From Hansschlegelia zhihuaiae (GTDB lineage Bacteria; Pseudomonadota; Alphaproteobacteria; Rhizobiales; Methylopilaceae), in the NCBI RefSeq assembly GCF_004103825.1, contig NZ_RYFI01000004.1, positions 231,327 to 271,393 on the forward strand: a stretch of 40,067 nt of DNA, written 5' to 3'. Below the pieces are notes generated by a model. That model made no database searches, had not been told where the DNA came from, and saw only the letters and a program-made list of their open reading frames with translations. This document shows positions 17,597 to 26,195 of this stretch, in pieces (position 1 is the stretch's first letter; every line of letters starts with the position of its first letter). The translations under genes were made by a program, and so were the position numbers.

Positions 17597-18970
17597 ATGA
17601 AATCTGATCAGAAAGTATTCCTTTCGGTTAGAACTGATGGTCTGGGGGCGCGTCTTAGGTCACTTCTAAATGCATCCTACCTTGCTAAGCGGCACGGCGT
17701 TCATTACCGCTTCATATGGACAAAGAATAATGACAAAAGTCACGCAATATACAGTGCTGATAAAACGTTTGCGTCAGAATATCTATCGCATCATCTATCT
17801 GAACCGACCCGTGATGGATACCTGGAGTTGCCGCCGGGCCTTCATTCAGCGCAGGGGGTAAGTCAAACGCTGGATGCCTCCGATAGAGGCGTGATCGTGC
17901 ATTACGATACATTGCCCCTGCACATGGTGGATGATGACTCAGATCAACTGGTTGGGTTTCGCGGTCTGTTCGATCAGATTGGTTTCCAGTCGCGTTATAA
18001 GCGCCTTATAGCAGCGACATACGAGATCACTTTGCCCGAAAATCCGATCGCCCTACATCACCGTACAGGTGATATCGTTTACGGGTCGTATCGATACATG
18101 AGTAACTACAATAGAAAGGCGCTACCCGTCCCGATAGCCAAGCAAGAGATTCTTTCTCTTATGGATTCCGGTTCCAATCCGATTATATTCGGACAAGACG
18201 AGCCTACGTGCAAACACCTTGCCGCATCTGGCGCGCGCGCCTGCCTTCTGGCCCAAGATTTGATTCATTTTGTCCCGCGCGACGATCGTCTCGGCGTAGC
18301 CCTTTGCGAAGTCGTGTTGATGTCCCGCTGTCGGGAGATCCGCGCAGGTAGCAGCGCGTTTGCTGAACTGGCCGCGATGATTGGCGGGATAGAGATCGTT
18401 GATCCACGGTCTGGAATGGACGATCGCGAGTCCGTTGAGATGCTTGTTGGCGCCGTGGAAAGGGGTGATCTATCTCAACTTCATCCTCTACAAATTTCTT
18501 ATGCGATATTTTCGGCAGTTCACCTTGGCCGCAATGTATTGAGTGTCGCCCGGCGTATCGAGTTGATGAATAGCGCCCTGGTGCACGACGCAAAAAATCC
18601 GTTTTATTGGATCCTGTTGATGAGCTTGCTGCTTGCGGATGATCGAATGGACGCCGCCCGAGAGGCGGCGGCGGCGTGCGTAACCCATTGCTTCGACAGC
18701 GAAAACGTCTTCATGAGCTCGTTATACTTGGCGATTTCGAAGAGCGTCGGAAAAGCGAAGTCGCCTTTGGCTATGTATAAGACCCGTGTGCGAATGGTTG
18801 CGAACCAGCACCGGGGGGCTGCGTCATTCATAATGGCGCTCTATTCGTTGGCTGAGAAGGACATCAAAAGGGCGAAGCAACATCTTGAGGCTGCGTACAC
18901 TTCGGTTGAGATGCGCGGGCACGTCGATCGTATGAACGCCGCTTTGGCGGCGGTATCGGTTTCGCCGTAA
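17597..18970 (+). CDS. Fucosyltransferase-like glycosyltransferase with helical C-terminus
   Basis: 457 residues from ATG 17597, chosen because GGAAGG lies seven bases upstream (ATG 17582 and a start at 17564 are poorer). The N-terminus SVRTDGLGARLRSLLNASYL resembles the glycine-rich first loop of GT11/NodZ/O-fucosyltransferase-type enzymes, and HHRTGD at 154-159 resembles their HxRxGD motif, which binds GDP-fucose. EIRAGSSAFAELAAMIGG resembles the late Ser/Ala-rich motif of the same superfamily. The last ~170 residues are helical and TPR-like. The GDP-fucose genes in this window support a GDP-fucose donor. The exact family is not certain, and it could use another donor. Confidence 0.7.
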   Translation: MKSDQKVFLSVRTDGLGARLRSLLNASYLAKRHGVHYRFIWTKNNDKSHAIYSADKTFASEYLSHHLSEPTRDGYLELPPGLHSAQGVSQTLDASDRGVIVHYDTLPLHMVDDDSDQLVGFRGLFDQIGFQSRYKRLIAATYEITLPENPIALHHRTGDIVYGSYRYMSNYNRKALPVPIAKQEILSLMDSGSNPIIFGQDEPTCKHLAASGARACLLAQDLIHFVPRDDRLGVALCEVVLMSRCREIRAGSSAFAELAAMIGGIEIVDPRSGMDDRESVEMLVGAVERGDLSQLHPLQISYAIFSAVHLGRNVLSVARRIELMNSALVHDAKNPFYWILLMSLLLADDRMDAAREAAAACVTHCFDSENVFMSSLYLAISKSVGKAKSPLAMYKTRVRMVANQHRGAASFIMALYSLAEKDIKRAKQHLEAAYTSVEMRGHVDRMNAALAAVSVSP

Positions 18971-19078
18971 TGGAGGGGTCGAGATTGGATACGGGCCCCC
19001 GATGCGGCGGCCGCCCCACGAATACAATCCGCATTGTTCTTCGGCGTTCTTCTCGGGACATGTTTGGGGGATCACTTG

Positions 19079-20107
19079 GTGTACGCCCGCCTCACAGCCA
19101 ACGTAGTCGTCATACTGTTCAGTTGTTTTTGGGCCGCCGGGCAGGCGGGGGCTTATCAGTGCCCGTCCACGCCGCCTGTGGTTCGCGATCTGAGGATGAA
19201 GCCTTTCTATGCGGACGGTGAGAAGTCTGTCATCGATCCTCAAAGGAGGGCTAAGTATGTCCAGGCTTCGCGTGGCCTGAACCGTTACTTGAGGGTCGTA
19301 TTGGGGCAGGCGGATGCTTTCGCCGCCACTCACGATGAGAACGCTCGTTCTTGCGCTATCAGTCTACTGGGCGCGTGGGCGGCCGCTGATGCGATGAACG
19401 GGCGGCACACGTCACAGGGCCAGCACAATCGCGCCTGGGCGCTCGGCTCTCTTTGCCTGGCTTACATCAAGCTCGGAGGCAAGGAGAGGTCGTCCAACGA
19501 CGGGGCGATCGGAGCTTGGTTCTCGCGGCTAGCAGACGGGGTGGTCGCGCATCAGACCAGCCGACGGAACGAGCACGGCGCCGACGCCGAGACGAATTTG
19601 TATTACTGGGCCGGCATGTCCGTGGGCTGCGTGGGCGTCGTTCTCGACAGGGCGGACTATTGGCGGTTCGGCGCTGAGGCGTTCGAGCGGGCGACGGCTA
19701 ACATCGGGCCGGACGGCGTGCTGGCCATCGAGTCGCGCCGCGGCAGACGCGCGGCTTTGTACCATGACTTCGCGGCCCAACCGCTCGTGTTGCTCGCTCG
19801 CCTGGGCCGGTATGGGGGCGACGACATTTATGGACGTGATGGCGAGGCGCTCGATCGCCTGGTCGGTCTCGTGAAGCGCCTACTCGCAGACCCGCAGATC
19901 CTCGCGCGCTCTGCTGGCGTCGAACAGGAGGCGCTGCCGAGAGCTCGGTGGATGGGGCTATATGAGCGGCTTCGGGGCGCAGAAGCCTATTATGCGGCGC
20001 CAGAAGATGAAGAGCGCGACCAAGACAGCCGACTAGGAGGGCGGGTGGCGGCCCTCGACAAGGCGCTGCAAGGAAGCTCCTCGACGGCGAAGAGCTCTTC
20101 GCCGTAA
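19079..20107 (+). CDS. Secreted AlgL-like (PL5 alginate lyase family) protein, probably inactive
   Basis: 342 residues from GTG 19079, chosen for the GGGGGA site seven bases upstream and the signal peptide that follows (LTANVVVILFSCFWAAGQAGA). The mature part begins CPSTPPVVRD and keeps the AlgL layout: FYADGEKSVIDPQ, ADAMNGR, a Q-x-x-x-x-R-A-W helix, YYWAGMSV and RRAALYHDFAAQPL. By eye, the AlgL catalytic NH pair is Asn173-Leu174 and the catalytic Tyr of the YHNY motif is Phe231, while Arg224 is kept. Known PL5 enzymes use that His and Tyr for beta-elimination of mannuronate. This copy may bind a polymer rather than cleave it, or act differently. No alginate synthesis genes are nearby. Confidence 0.8.
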   Translation: MYARLTANVVVILFSCFWAAGQAGAYQCPSTPPVVRDLRMKPFYADGEKSVIDPQRRAKYVQASRGLNRYLRVVLGQADAFAATHDENARSCAISLLGAWAAADAMNGRHTSQGQHNRAWALGSLCLAYIKLGGKERSSNDGAIGAWFSRLADGVVAHQTSRRNEHGADAETNLYYWAGMSVGCVGVVLDRADYWRFGAEAFERATANIGPDGVLAIESRRGRRAALYHDFAAQPLVLLARLGRYGGDDIYGRDGEALDRLVGLVKRLLADPQILARSAGVEQEALPRARWMGLYERLRGAEAYYAAPEDEERDQDSRLGGRVAALDKALQGSSSTAKSSSP

Positions 20108-20483
20108 CCGGAGCGAACGCCTTATTAGACCGAACTCCGAAGCGATTTGCGCAAGAAGATGTCCGCGGTGAACGTCGCCCGTCCGCGTCAGGCCTCGGCA
20201 GTTTCTTAGATTCGCTGATTGTCACAAGGCGGCCATGCCAACGGCTCATGCTTCGTTAATCATGTCCGCTTGCTGGCCCGGCGGCGCCAAGAAAAATAAT
20301 ATCGTAGTATTGGTCGGCTCTCCAACTTGGCTCTAGATTGTCCAAGAGCCCGGACGCGGGGGAACGCGGGTCTTCTTAGATTGGATGAAACGCCGCCGGT
20401 CTTCGCCATTGGCTTCTCGTCATGGGAGCGTGGGCGCCGGCTTGCTGGCGGGGTCGCTTTAGACGCACAAGGGGGTGCGCAGC
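20108..20483. other. 376-base gap without a supported gene
   Basis: Between two secreted-protein genes. Only shadow frames with biased composition are seen. An AT-rich patch near 20290-20340 could hold a promoter for the downstream gene, but no defined site stands out. Confidence 0.4.
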
Positions 20484-21269
20484 ATGCATCGCATTTTCGT
20501 GACCGGAGCGGCTTGCGCCGCGATCGTCATCGGTTGCCTCGCCCAAAGCGGCGTCCGCGCCGCCGAAATGTCGGCGCAGACGGCCGCCGTCAGCTTGGAG
20601 GAGCTTTACAAGAGCTCGATCTACGACGCCGCGGTCAAACGGCGGTCCTTTCGTCGTCCTTTGACGCCGATCGACGCGTCGCTGCCCAAGGTGACGGTCG
20701 TGACGCTCACGACCAAGAGCGACGACCCTGTCGAGCCGACACGGTTCAACGTCACGAAAGGCGTCCTCAAGCTTGATCGCAAGGACGGCGTGTCTGGGGT
20801 GTTGCTCCAACCCACCTGGGTCTCGTTGCCGGCGGAGTCGAGGCCGGCATGCAAGGGCGCGCGCAATCCGGTCTTAAGGCTTCAACAAATCCTAGGGATG
20901 CCTCCCGTGGGAGGGCAATGGGAACTCGTGCAGTTCAAAGTCGCGCCAAAGCACATTTTCCGGCCGTGCGGCAGTGGGCCGGACATTACGACCACCGAGT
21001 GCGCCTTCAAATTGCCGACCAAGTTTTCCTCGCCGGAGGAGCGGCGCGCGGTCGAGAAAACACAGCTCTTCGTCTTCGAGCAGATGTGGAGCTCGTTTAT
21101 CGAGGGCTTCCCGGAACCGGGCTATCCGTTCACTGGCATGGGCTGGACCTACGACTGGAGCGAGACTTCGGAGGACCACTTCGGCATCTCCGAGTACGTC
21201 GTGGACGAGAAGGCGCCGGTGACCGACATACGCGTCCTCACGCCGGAACAGTTCTGCCGCAGCCGCTAG
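20484..21269 (+). CDS. Hypothetical secreted protein
   Basis: 261 residues with an evident signal peptide (MHRIFVTGAACAAIVIGCLA, cleavage likely after GVRAA). ATG 20484 follows AGGGGG; a GTG three codons earlier is possible. I do not recognise the family. The mature part has three Cys (Cys near FRPCGSG, one in TTECAF and one near the C-terminus QFCRSR) and one in the middle (RPACKGA), which could form two disulfides. It has several aromatic-rich segments (YPFTGMGWTYDWS). Downstream of the AlgL-like gene; it may be a periplasmic glycan-handling partner, but that is only from position. Confidence 0.75.
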   Translation: MHRIFVTGAACAAIVIGCLAQSGVRAAEMSAQTAAVSLEELYKSSIYDAAVKRRSFRRPLTPIDASLPKVTVVTLTTKSDDPVEPTRFNVTKGVLKLDRKDGVSGVLLQPTWVSLPAESRPACKGARNPVLRLQQILGMPPVGGQWELVQFKVAPKHIFRPCGSGPDITTTECAFKLPTKFSSPEERRAVEKTQLFVFEQMWSSFIEGFPEPGYPFTGMGWTYDWSETSEDHFGISEYVVDEKAPVTDIRVLTPEQFCRSR

Positions 21270-21540
21270 GCGTCCCAGAGAATCGTCACGTATTCCGGGC
21301 CGAGAGGCGGTGGAGACCTCATGGCGATCGTTCGCACGGGAGCGCTTGCGCGACGCTGCGATTGCGAGCCGAACTCCAGACGTCGAAAGAGCCGACCGGC
21401 GCCTCGGCCCAACGCCCGGGGTGAGGCGGACGGCGGTCGCGAGCCAGGACGTCAGACGGGCCGACGGGACCCCGATCCGCCCAACGCGGCGCTGACGCCT
21501 ATCGACGCAGCCATGTCGGCGGCCCAGCGTCGATAGCGTC
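21270..21540. other. Intergenic sequence before the IS3 fragment
   Basis: About 270 bases with no supported gene. Together with the transposase fragment up to the next start codon the gap is 377 bases. The sequence is GC-rich and its short plus-strand frames are Arg-rich without family likeness. Confidence 0.4.
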
Positions 21541-21620
21541 GGTCTTGACTTCTCAAAGTCCATAATGGACCGACAACGCGTTCGTCGAGGCGTTCGACGC
21601 GTGCATCCGCGCCAAATGCG
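21541..21620 (+). pseudogene. Decayed IS3-family transposase (OrfB) fragment
   Basis: Two pieces of the integrase core are readable in different frames: LDFSKS at 21544-21561, then TDNAFVEAF at 21569-21595, continuing to IRAKC. In intact IS3-family (IS407/IS511-like) OrfB these join as LDFSRPGKPTDNAFIEAFN...FRAEC, just before the last catalytic glutamate region. The frame break and the short length show decay. I see no inverted repeats or other transposase parts. It lies directly upstream of the coupled operon starting at 21647. Confidence 0.7.
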
Positions 21621-21646
21621 GGTGTCCCCTTGAAAGGGCATAGTCT

Positions 21647-23176
21647 TTGAGCATTTCCAATGCCGTGCCGTTGGCGGTCTGCTCGGATCAGGCGTTCTCT
21701 TCGCTGGATCCGCTGTCGCAACTCGCGATCTGGCACGGCACAGACAAATATGGCGAGCATTTTTACACGCCTCATTACCATCGACACTTCGAGGCGCTCA
21801 GAGATCGCCCCGTCACATTGCTCGAGGCCGGCATTGGCGGGTATGACGATCCGGAGGCAGGCGGCGAAAGCCTGGCCATGTGGCGAGACTACTTTCCCTC
21901 CGGTCGTATCATCGGCATAGACATCGCTCCGAAGCGGCTGGATCTCGGTTCCCGGGTCGAGATTCGGCAGGGCTCGATGTCCGACGGCCATTTTCTCGAG
22001 ACGCTGAACGCCGAGTTCGGGCCGTTCGACATCGTCATCGACGATGGAAGCCACGTCTCCGCCGACACGATCGGCTTCTTCGAGGCCAGCTTTCCATTCG
22101 TCGCCGACGGCGGCTTCTTCGCAATCGAAGACACCCAGACCTCCTATTGGCCTGCGTTCGCCGGCGGCCTCTCGCCGAGCCGACGCACCACGATGAACTT
22201 CGTGAAGGCCTTGATGGACGAGGTCGACCACGCCGAGCGGGCGTGGGCGCCCGACGCGCCCAGGCCTCACCCGTTCGCGGCCTCCATCCACGCGATCCAC
22301 CGCTTCCACAATCTTGTCCTGATCGAGAAGGGCTCGAACACGGAGACGTCCAACTTCGCGCGGCCCACGAGCCGCGCCGCGGATCCGGCGAGGCAGGCCG
22401 CCCTCGCCGCTTTTCGCGCCCTGCTCGAGTCCGGCGCCGGGAGCGAAGCCGCCGCCTTGGCTTGCGCTCGGATGACGCTGGAGAGCGGCGACGCCGAGGA
22501 GGCGCTACGCCGAATCGAGGCGTCGCTCGCCCAGTTTCCCGATTCGCGCCGCCTGCTCCTGCTTGGCGCCCGCATCGCTTTGGATCTCGGCCGCGTGGAC
22601 GAGGCCGCCGCGCATGCGCGGCGGAGTATGCGCCACGGTCGCCTCGACGCCGAGGTTTTCATTGCGGCGTCGTCGCAATTGCGGCAGCGCTTCCCGGACC
22701 TCGCTGCAGACGTCGAGGGCGCCGCGGGCGGCCCCGACGCCGACGCTGGCGTCTGCCTTCAGGCGGCTCGGGTGCTGGAGTCCTTGAAGATCAGGGAGCG
22801 CGCATTGCATTGGCTGAAAGCGGCCGCGTCCCGACTTCAGGCGCAGCACAGCCACCTTCTCAATGACCTGACCGATGCGTTTCGGCGCCTCGGGGAGCCG
22901 TTGGAGGCGTTGGCCCATAGCCAGGGCTCCACAAGCCAGCCGCCATTCCCGGCCCGCCTGCTGAGACATGGGGCTCTGCTCCGCGCGGCCGGACGCCTCG
23001 AGGAGGCGGAGGACGCGTTGTCGGAGGCCGTCGCTCTGGACTGGCGGCAGCCGCGAGCACATGCCGAACGGAGTCGCACGCTCGCCGCGATGGGGCGCCA
23101 CAGCGAGGCGTTCGAGGCGGCGAAGGCCGTGCTGGCGAGCGCCCCGCGGTCGCGCGCCGGCGAGGGCGCGCCATGA
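21647..23176 (+). CDS. MycE-like sugar O-methyltransferase fused to TPR domain
   Basis: 509 residues. The N-terminal ~240 residues match MycE/demethylmacrocin-type sugar O-methyltransferases, which are metal- and SAM-dependent: HGTDKYGEHFYTPHYHRHF, LLEAGIGGYDDPEAGGESL, IIGIDIAPK, FDIVIDDGSHV (metal-binding acidic cluster) and IEDTQTSYWPAF. The remaining ~260 residues are Ala/Leu/Arg-rich helices in TPR arrangement, including AGRLEEAEDALSEAVALD. The start is TTG at 21647 with GAAAGGG upstream. It opens a coupled operon; its stop overlaps the next ATG (ATGA at 23173). The TPR part may scaffold other glycan enzymes. Confidence 0.88.
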   Translation: MSISNAVPLAVCSDQAFSSLDPLSQLAIWHGTDKYGEHFYTPHYHRHFEALRDRPVTLLEAGIGGYDDPEAGGESLAMWRDYFPSGRIIGIDIAPKRLDLGSRVEIRQGSMSDGHFLETLNAEFGPFDIVIDDGSHVSADTIGFFEASFPFVADGGFFAIEDTQTSYWPAFAGGLSPSRRTTMNFVKALMDEVDHAERAWAPDAPRPHPFAASIHAIHRFHNLVLIEKGSNTETSNFARPTSRAADPARQAALAAFRALLESGAGSEAAALACARMTLESGDAEEALRRIEASLAQFPDSRRLLLLGARIALDLGRVDEAAAHARRSMRHGRLDAEVFIAASSQLRQRFPDLAADVEGAAGGPDADAGVCLQAARVLESLKIRERALHWLKAAASRLQAQHSHLLNDLTDAFRRLGEPLEALAHSQGSTSQPPFPARLLRHGALLRAAGRLEEAEDALSEAVALDWRQPRAHAERSRTLAAMGRHSEAFEAAKAVLASAPRSRAGEGAP

Positions 23177-24471
23177 CGGGGCGCCGGTCCGACGCGCCGC
23201 TCCGCGTCCACATCACGGGCGTCTCCGACGTTCACAATTTCGGCGACGCGCTGTTCCCGCTGATCGCCGCGCATCGGCTGGCGCCGCATGGGATTTCGGT
23301 GACGCCGGCGTCGCCCACGGGCGCGGCCCTGTCATGGCCGGACGCGCTTCCCTCCGTGCCCATCGAGAGCGTGCTGCTCGGGAGCGAGCCGACCGACGGA
23401 CTGCTGATCGGAGGCGGCCACATCGTCATGTGCGGCTTCAGAGACGGGTTGTTCGAGGGTCCTTCCGGAGCGGATTATGCGACCGCGTTGCCCTCTCTCT
23501 GGCTGGGCGCGTCCTTGGCCGCGGCGCTTCGGAAGGTGCCGGTCGCGTGGAACGCCCCAGGCGTGTTTTCTCCGCTGATCGGCGCAGACCTCAAGGCGGT
23601 GGCCAACGCCGCCATACGGACGGCGGGCTATCTCAGCGTCCGGGACGCGGAAAGTCGGGCGCATCTGGGCGATCATCACGAGCGGGACATTCAGGTGGTC
23701 CCCGACACTGTTTTCGGCGTCGAAGCGATGTGGCCTCGCGCCCAGCTCGAGCCTGTGTTTCGAGCCATGCTGCAGCGGAAGAGCGTCGAGCGGCCTTCGA
23801 CCCTGTTGGCGGTTCATTTTCGTGGAATGGCGCTTCAGCAGGCCGCTCTCGCCGAGATCGCCGCGCGGCTTGACGACATGGCGGGCGCGCACGGCGTCGT
23901 CCCGCTCCTGGTGGCCGTTGGACCGGGCGTGAGGGATGATGAGACGGCGCGAGAGATCGCGCTGCGGATGACCCGCCCCCACATCCTCCTTGACGATCCG
24001 CGCTCGCTAAAGGAGATCGTCGCGGCTTTGGCCCTGTCCGATCTCTATGTCGGGCAGTCGCTGCACGGCTATGTGGTCGCGGTCGCTTATGGCGTTCCCG
24101 GAATTCTGATCGGGAAGCCGCCCGCGCGGCGCTTCCGCGGCGTGCTGAAGCAGATCGGACGGCCGCAGGATCTCTTTCGCACTTTGCCCGAAGCCCTGGA
24201 GGCCGCCGCCTGCCGGCTGCGGGCTGGTGCCATCCAAGTGGCGGCGCCGACCACCGCAGGCGCTCTCGACCGACATTGGGCCTCTGTCTTGGCCACCTTC
24301 CGTGAATCGGGCGAGCCGGCGACTTCGGAGCGGCTCGCCCTCCCCCGGCGCCTACCTCTCACTGGGCTTGCGGCGGAGCGGGGCGCCATGGTTCCTCCAG
24401 CCGTTCGCCGCCCCGGACATCGCGTTCGGCGCCCGAAGCAGCGCCGCGCCCGCTGTGACATCCGCAGATGA
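23173..24471 (+). CDS. Polysaccharide pyruvyltransferase-family protein
   Basis: 432 residues. The N-terminus HITGVSDVHNFGDALFPLIAA is the family's NxGD opening, the middle holds LLIGGGHIV, and the C-terminal half has the GQSLHGYVVAVAYGVPGILIG motif that corresponds to the SxRxH-x-x-I-x-A region of CsaB/WcaK-like enzymes. These transfer pyruvate from phosphoenolpyruvate to sugars, forming ketals, although some relatives have other roles. Here the usual Arg before His is replaced (QSLHG). The last ~60 residues are Arg-rich and not conserved. It shares ATGA overlaps with both neighbours (23173 and 24468), so it belongs to the coupled operon. Confidence 0.85.
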   Translation: MTGRRSDAPLRVHITGVSDVHNFGDALFPLIAAHRLAPHGISVTPASPTGAALSWPDALPSVPIESVLLGSEPTDGLLIGGGHIVMCGFRDGLFEGPSGADYATALPSLWLGASLAAALRKVPVAWNAPGVFSPLIGADLKAVANAAIRTAGYLSVRDAESRAHLGDHHERDIQVVPDTVFGVEAMWPRAQLEPVFRAMLQRKSVERPSTLLAVHFRGMALQQAALAEIAARLDDMAGAHGVVPLLVAVGPGVRDDETAREIALRMTRPHILLDDPRSLKEIVAALALSDLYVGQSLHGYVVAVAYGVPGILIGKPPARRFRGVLKQIGRPQDLFRTLPEALEAAACRLRAGAIQVAAPTTAGALDRHWASVLATFRESGEPATSERLALPRRLPLTGLAAERGAMVPPAVRRPGHRVRRPKQRRARCDIRR

Positions 24472-26195
24472 CTGATACCGTCGCCCCGACCGAAGCGCCG
24501 GACTTCCTCACCGCATTCCGCCGGCACGCGGCGGCGCGGGCCGACCAGACCGCGTTGCGCTGGCTGGAACGCGGAGAGCGGCCCACCGACCACGCGACCT
24601 ATGCCGACCTCGACGCCATGGCTTGCGTCACGGCCGCGAACCTGCTGCGTCTCGGGCTGCGCGGCCGGCCGGTGCTCTTCCTCCTGCCGCAGGGCCTGGA
24701 TTTCGTCCGCTGCTTCCTCGGCTGTCTCTATGCGGGCGCCATCCCCGTGCCGGCGCCGCTCTCTCCCGGCCGGCGTAACCAGGACCGCGCCCTCGCGATC
24801 GCGCAGGCCGCGCGCCCGGCCGCGGCGCTCGCCCGTTCCGCGGACGCCGAAGCGGCCGAAGGCGTTTCGGCCGCGTTGCGTCTGTCCGGCGTCTCCGACA
24901 TCCAATTGATCGCCAGCGAAGACCTGTTGTCCGGCGCCGCCGCCGAAGCGCCCGTGACGCCTGACCCCGACCAGATCGCCTTTCTGCAATACACGTCGGG
25001 GTCGACCAGCGCGCCGAAGGGCGTCGTGGTGACGCACCGCAATCTCGCCGCCACGCTGGACCTGATCCGGCAGGCCTTCAGGCAGGAGGCCGACAGCAGC
25101 GCCGTGAGCTGGCTGCCGCTGCACCACGACATGGGTCTGGTCGGCTGCGTGCTGGAACCCCTCTACCTCGGAGCGCGCGTCTCGCTGATGTCGCCGCTCG
25201 CCTTCCTCCAGCGCCCTGCCCGCTGGCTGCAAGCCATGCACGACTGGCAGGCCACGACTGCGGGCGCGCCGAATTTCGCCTATGACCTGTGCGCCCGGCT
25301 TGTGACCGAGGAACAGTCGCGCGGGCTCGATCTGTCGCGCTGGACGCTCGCCTTCTGCGGCGCCGAGCCGGTGCGTCCCGCCACGCTGCGCCGTTTCGCC
25401 GAGCGCTTCGCCCCCCACGGCTTCGGCTCCAACGCCTTCTACCCTTGCTACGGCCTCGCGGAAGCCACACTGCTGGTCACCGGCGGCGCCGCGGGCGAAG
25501 GGGTCCGGACGCGCAATCTCCCTTTGCCGCAGGGCCGGGGCGAGCGCGAAAGCGTCTCCTGTGGAGTTGGCTACGGCGACACCCGCATCATGATCTTGGA
25601 TCCGGGTTCGGAGGAAATCTTGGCTCCGGGGCGCCCTGGCGAAATCTGCGTTTCAGGCTCCCAGGTGAGCCCCGGCTTCTGGAGCGGCGAAACCGGCCGC
25701 GCTCTGCCTGATCCTTCCAGGGAAGTGCGGCTCGACGGCCGTTCCTGGCTGCGCACCGGGGACATCGGACTGATCGCGGAGGGAGACCTGCACGTGATCG
25801 GCCGGCTCAAATCGATGATCATCGTCCGCGGCGCCAACATCTACGCCGAGGACGTCGAACAGACCGCGCTTGCGGTGGATGCGGCGCTCGCCGCCGCGGC
25901 CGCCATTCCGATTCACGGCGAGGCCTCGGAAGACCTGGTGCTGATCTGCGAGGCGGCGCGTGGCCAGCCGCTGGACGACCCCGAGGAGATCTTGCGCCGA
26001 CTCTCCGCCGCCGTCGCCGAACAGCACGGCCTGCTGCCGGCCGAGGTGCTTCTGGCGCCATTCGGCGCGATCGAGCGCACGCCGAGCGGCAAAATACAGC
26101 GTCTTCGCCTGCGCGACCGCTACGCGGCGGACGATCTGACCGTCATCGCGAGGTTGCGTCGTCCCGTTACGACGTCCGAAATGGCGCGGGCATGA
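24468..26195 (+). CDS. Fatty acyl-AMP ligase (FAAL-type adenylate-forming enzyme)
   Basis: 575 residues. Activates a fatty acid as acyl-adenylate and probably loads it on the ACP encoded two genes later. Motifs: the phosphate loop YTSGSTSAPKG at 175-185, LPLHHDMGL at 216-224 (typical of FAAL rather than ordinary acyl-CoA ligases), the adenine-binding FYPCYGLAEATL, the RTGDIGLI hinge region and the catalytic lysine in TPSGKIQR (Lys542). A FAAL-specific insertion is suggested by IVRGANIYAEDVE context but cannot be proved by eye. ATGA overlaps on both sides (24468, 26192) show tight coupling to a P450 and the ACP. Found normally in lipopeptide or polyketide clusters; here inside a glycan operon. 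Confidence 0.93.
   Translation: MTDTVAPTEAPDFLTAFRRHAAARADQTALRWLERGERPTDHATYADLDAMACVTAANLLRLGLRGRPVLFLLPQGLDFVRCFLGCLYAGAIPVPAPLSPGRRNQDRALAIAQAARPAAALARSADAEAAEGVSAALRLSGVSDIQLIASEDLLSGAAAEAPVTPDPDQIAFLQYTSGSTSAPKGVVVTHRNLAATLDLIRQAFRQEADSSAVSWLPLHHDMGLVGCVLEPLYLGARVSLMSPLAFLQRPARWLQAMHDWQATTAGAPNFAYDLCARLVTEEQSRGLDLSRWTLAFCGAEPVRPATLRRFAERFAPHGFGSNAFYPCYGLAEATLLVTGGAAGEGVRTRNLPLPQGRGERESVSCGVGYGDTRIMILDPGSEEILAPGRPGEICVSGSQVSPGFWSGETGRALPDPSREVRLDGRSWLRTGDIGLIAEGDLHVIGRLKSMIIVRGANIYAEDVEQTALAVDAALAAAAAIPIHGEASEDLVLICEAARGQPLDDPEEILRRLSAAVAEQHGLLPAEVLLAPFGAIERTPSGKIQRLRLRDRYAADDLTVIARLRRPVTTSEMARA

Noticed and set aside
19079-20107. Alginate biosynthesis locus
   Set aside because: Apart from the AlgL-like protein and ManB/ManC there are no Alg8/44/K/E/G/X or AlgD-type genes; ManB/ManC are explained by GDP-fucose supply.
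24087-25418. 443-codon minus-strand open frame opposite the pyruvyltransferase-like and FAAL genes
   Set aside because: Composition is that of an antisense shadow, and the plus-strand genes have complete catalytic motifs.
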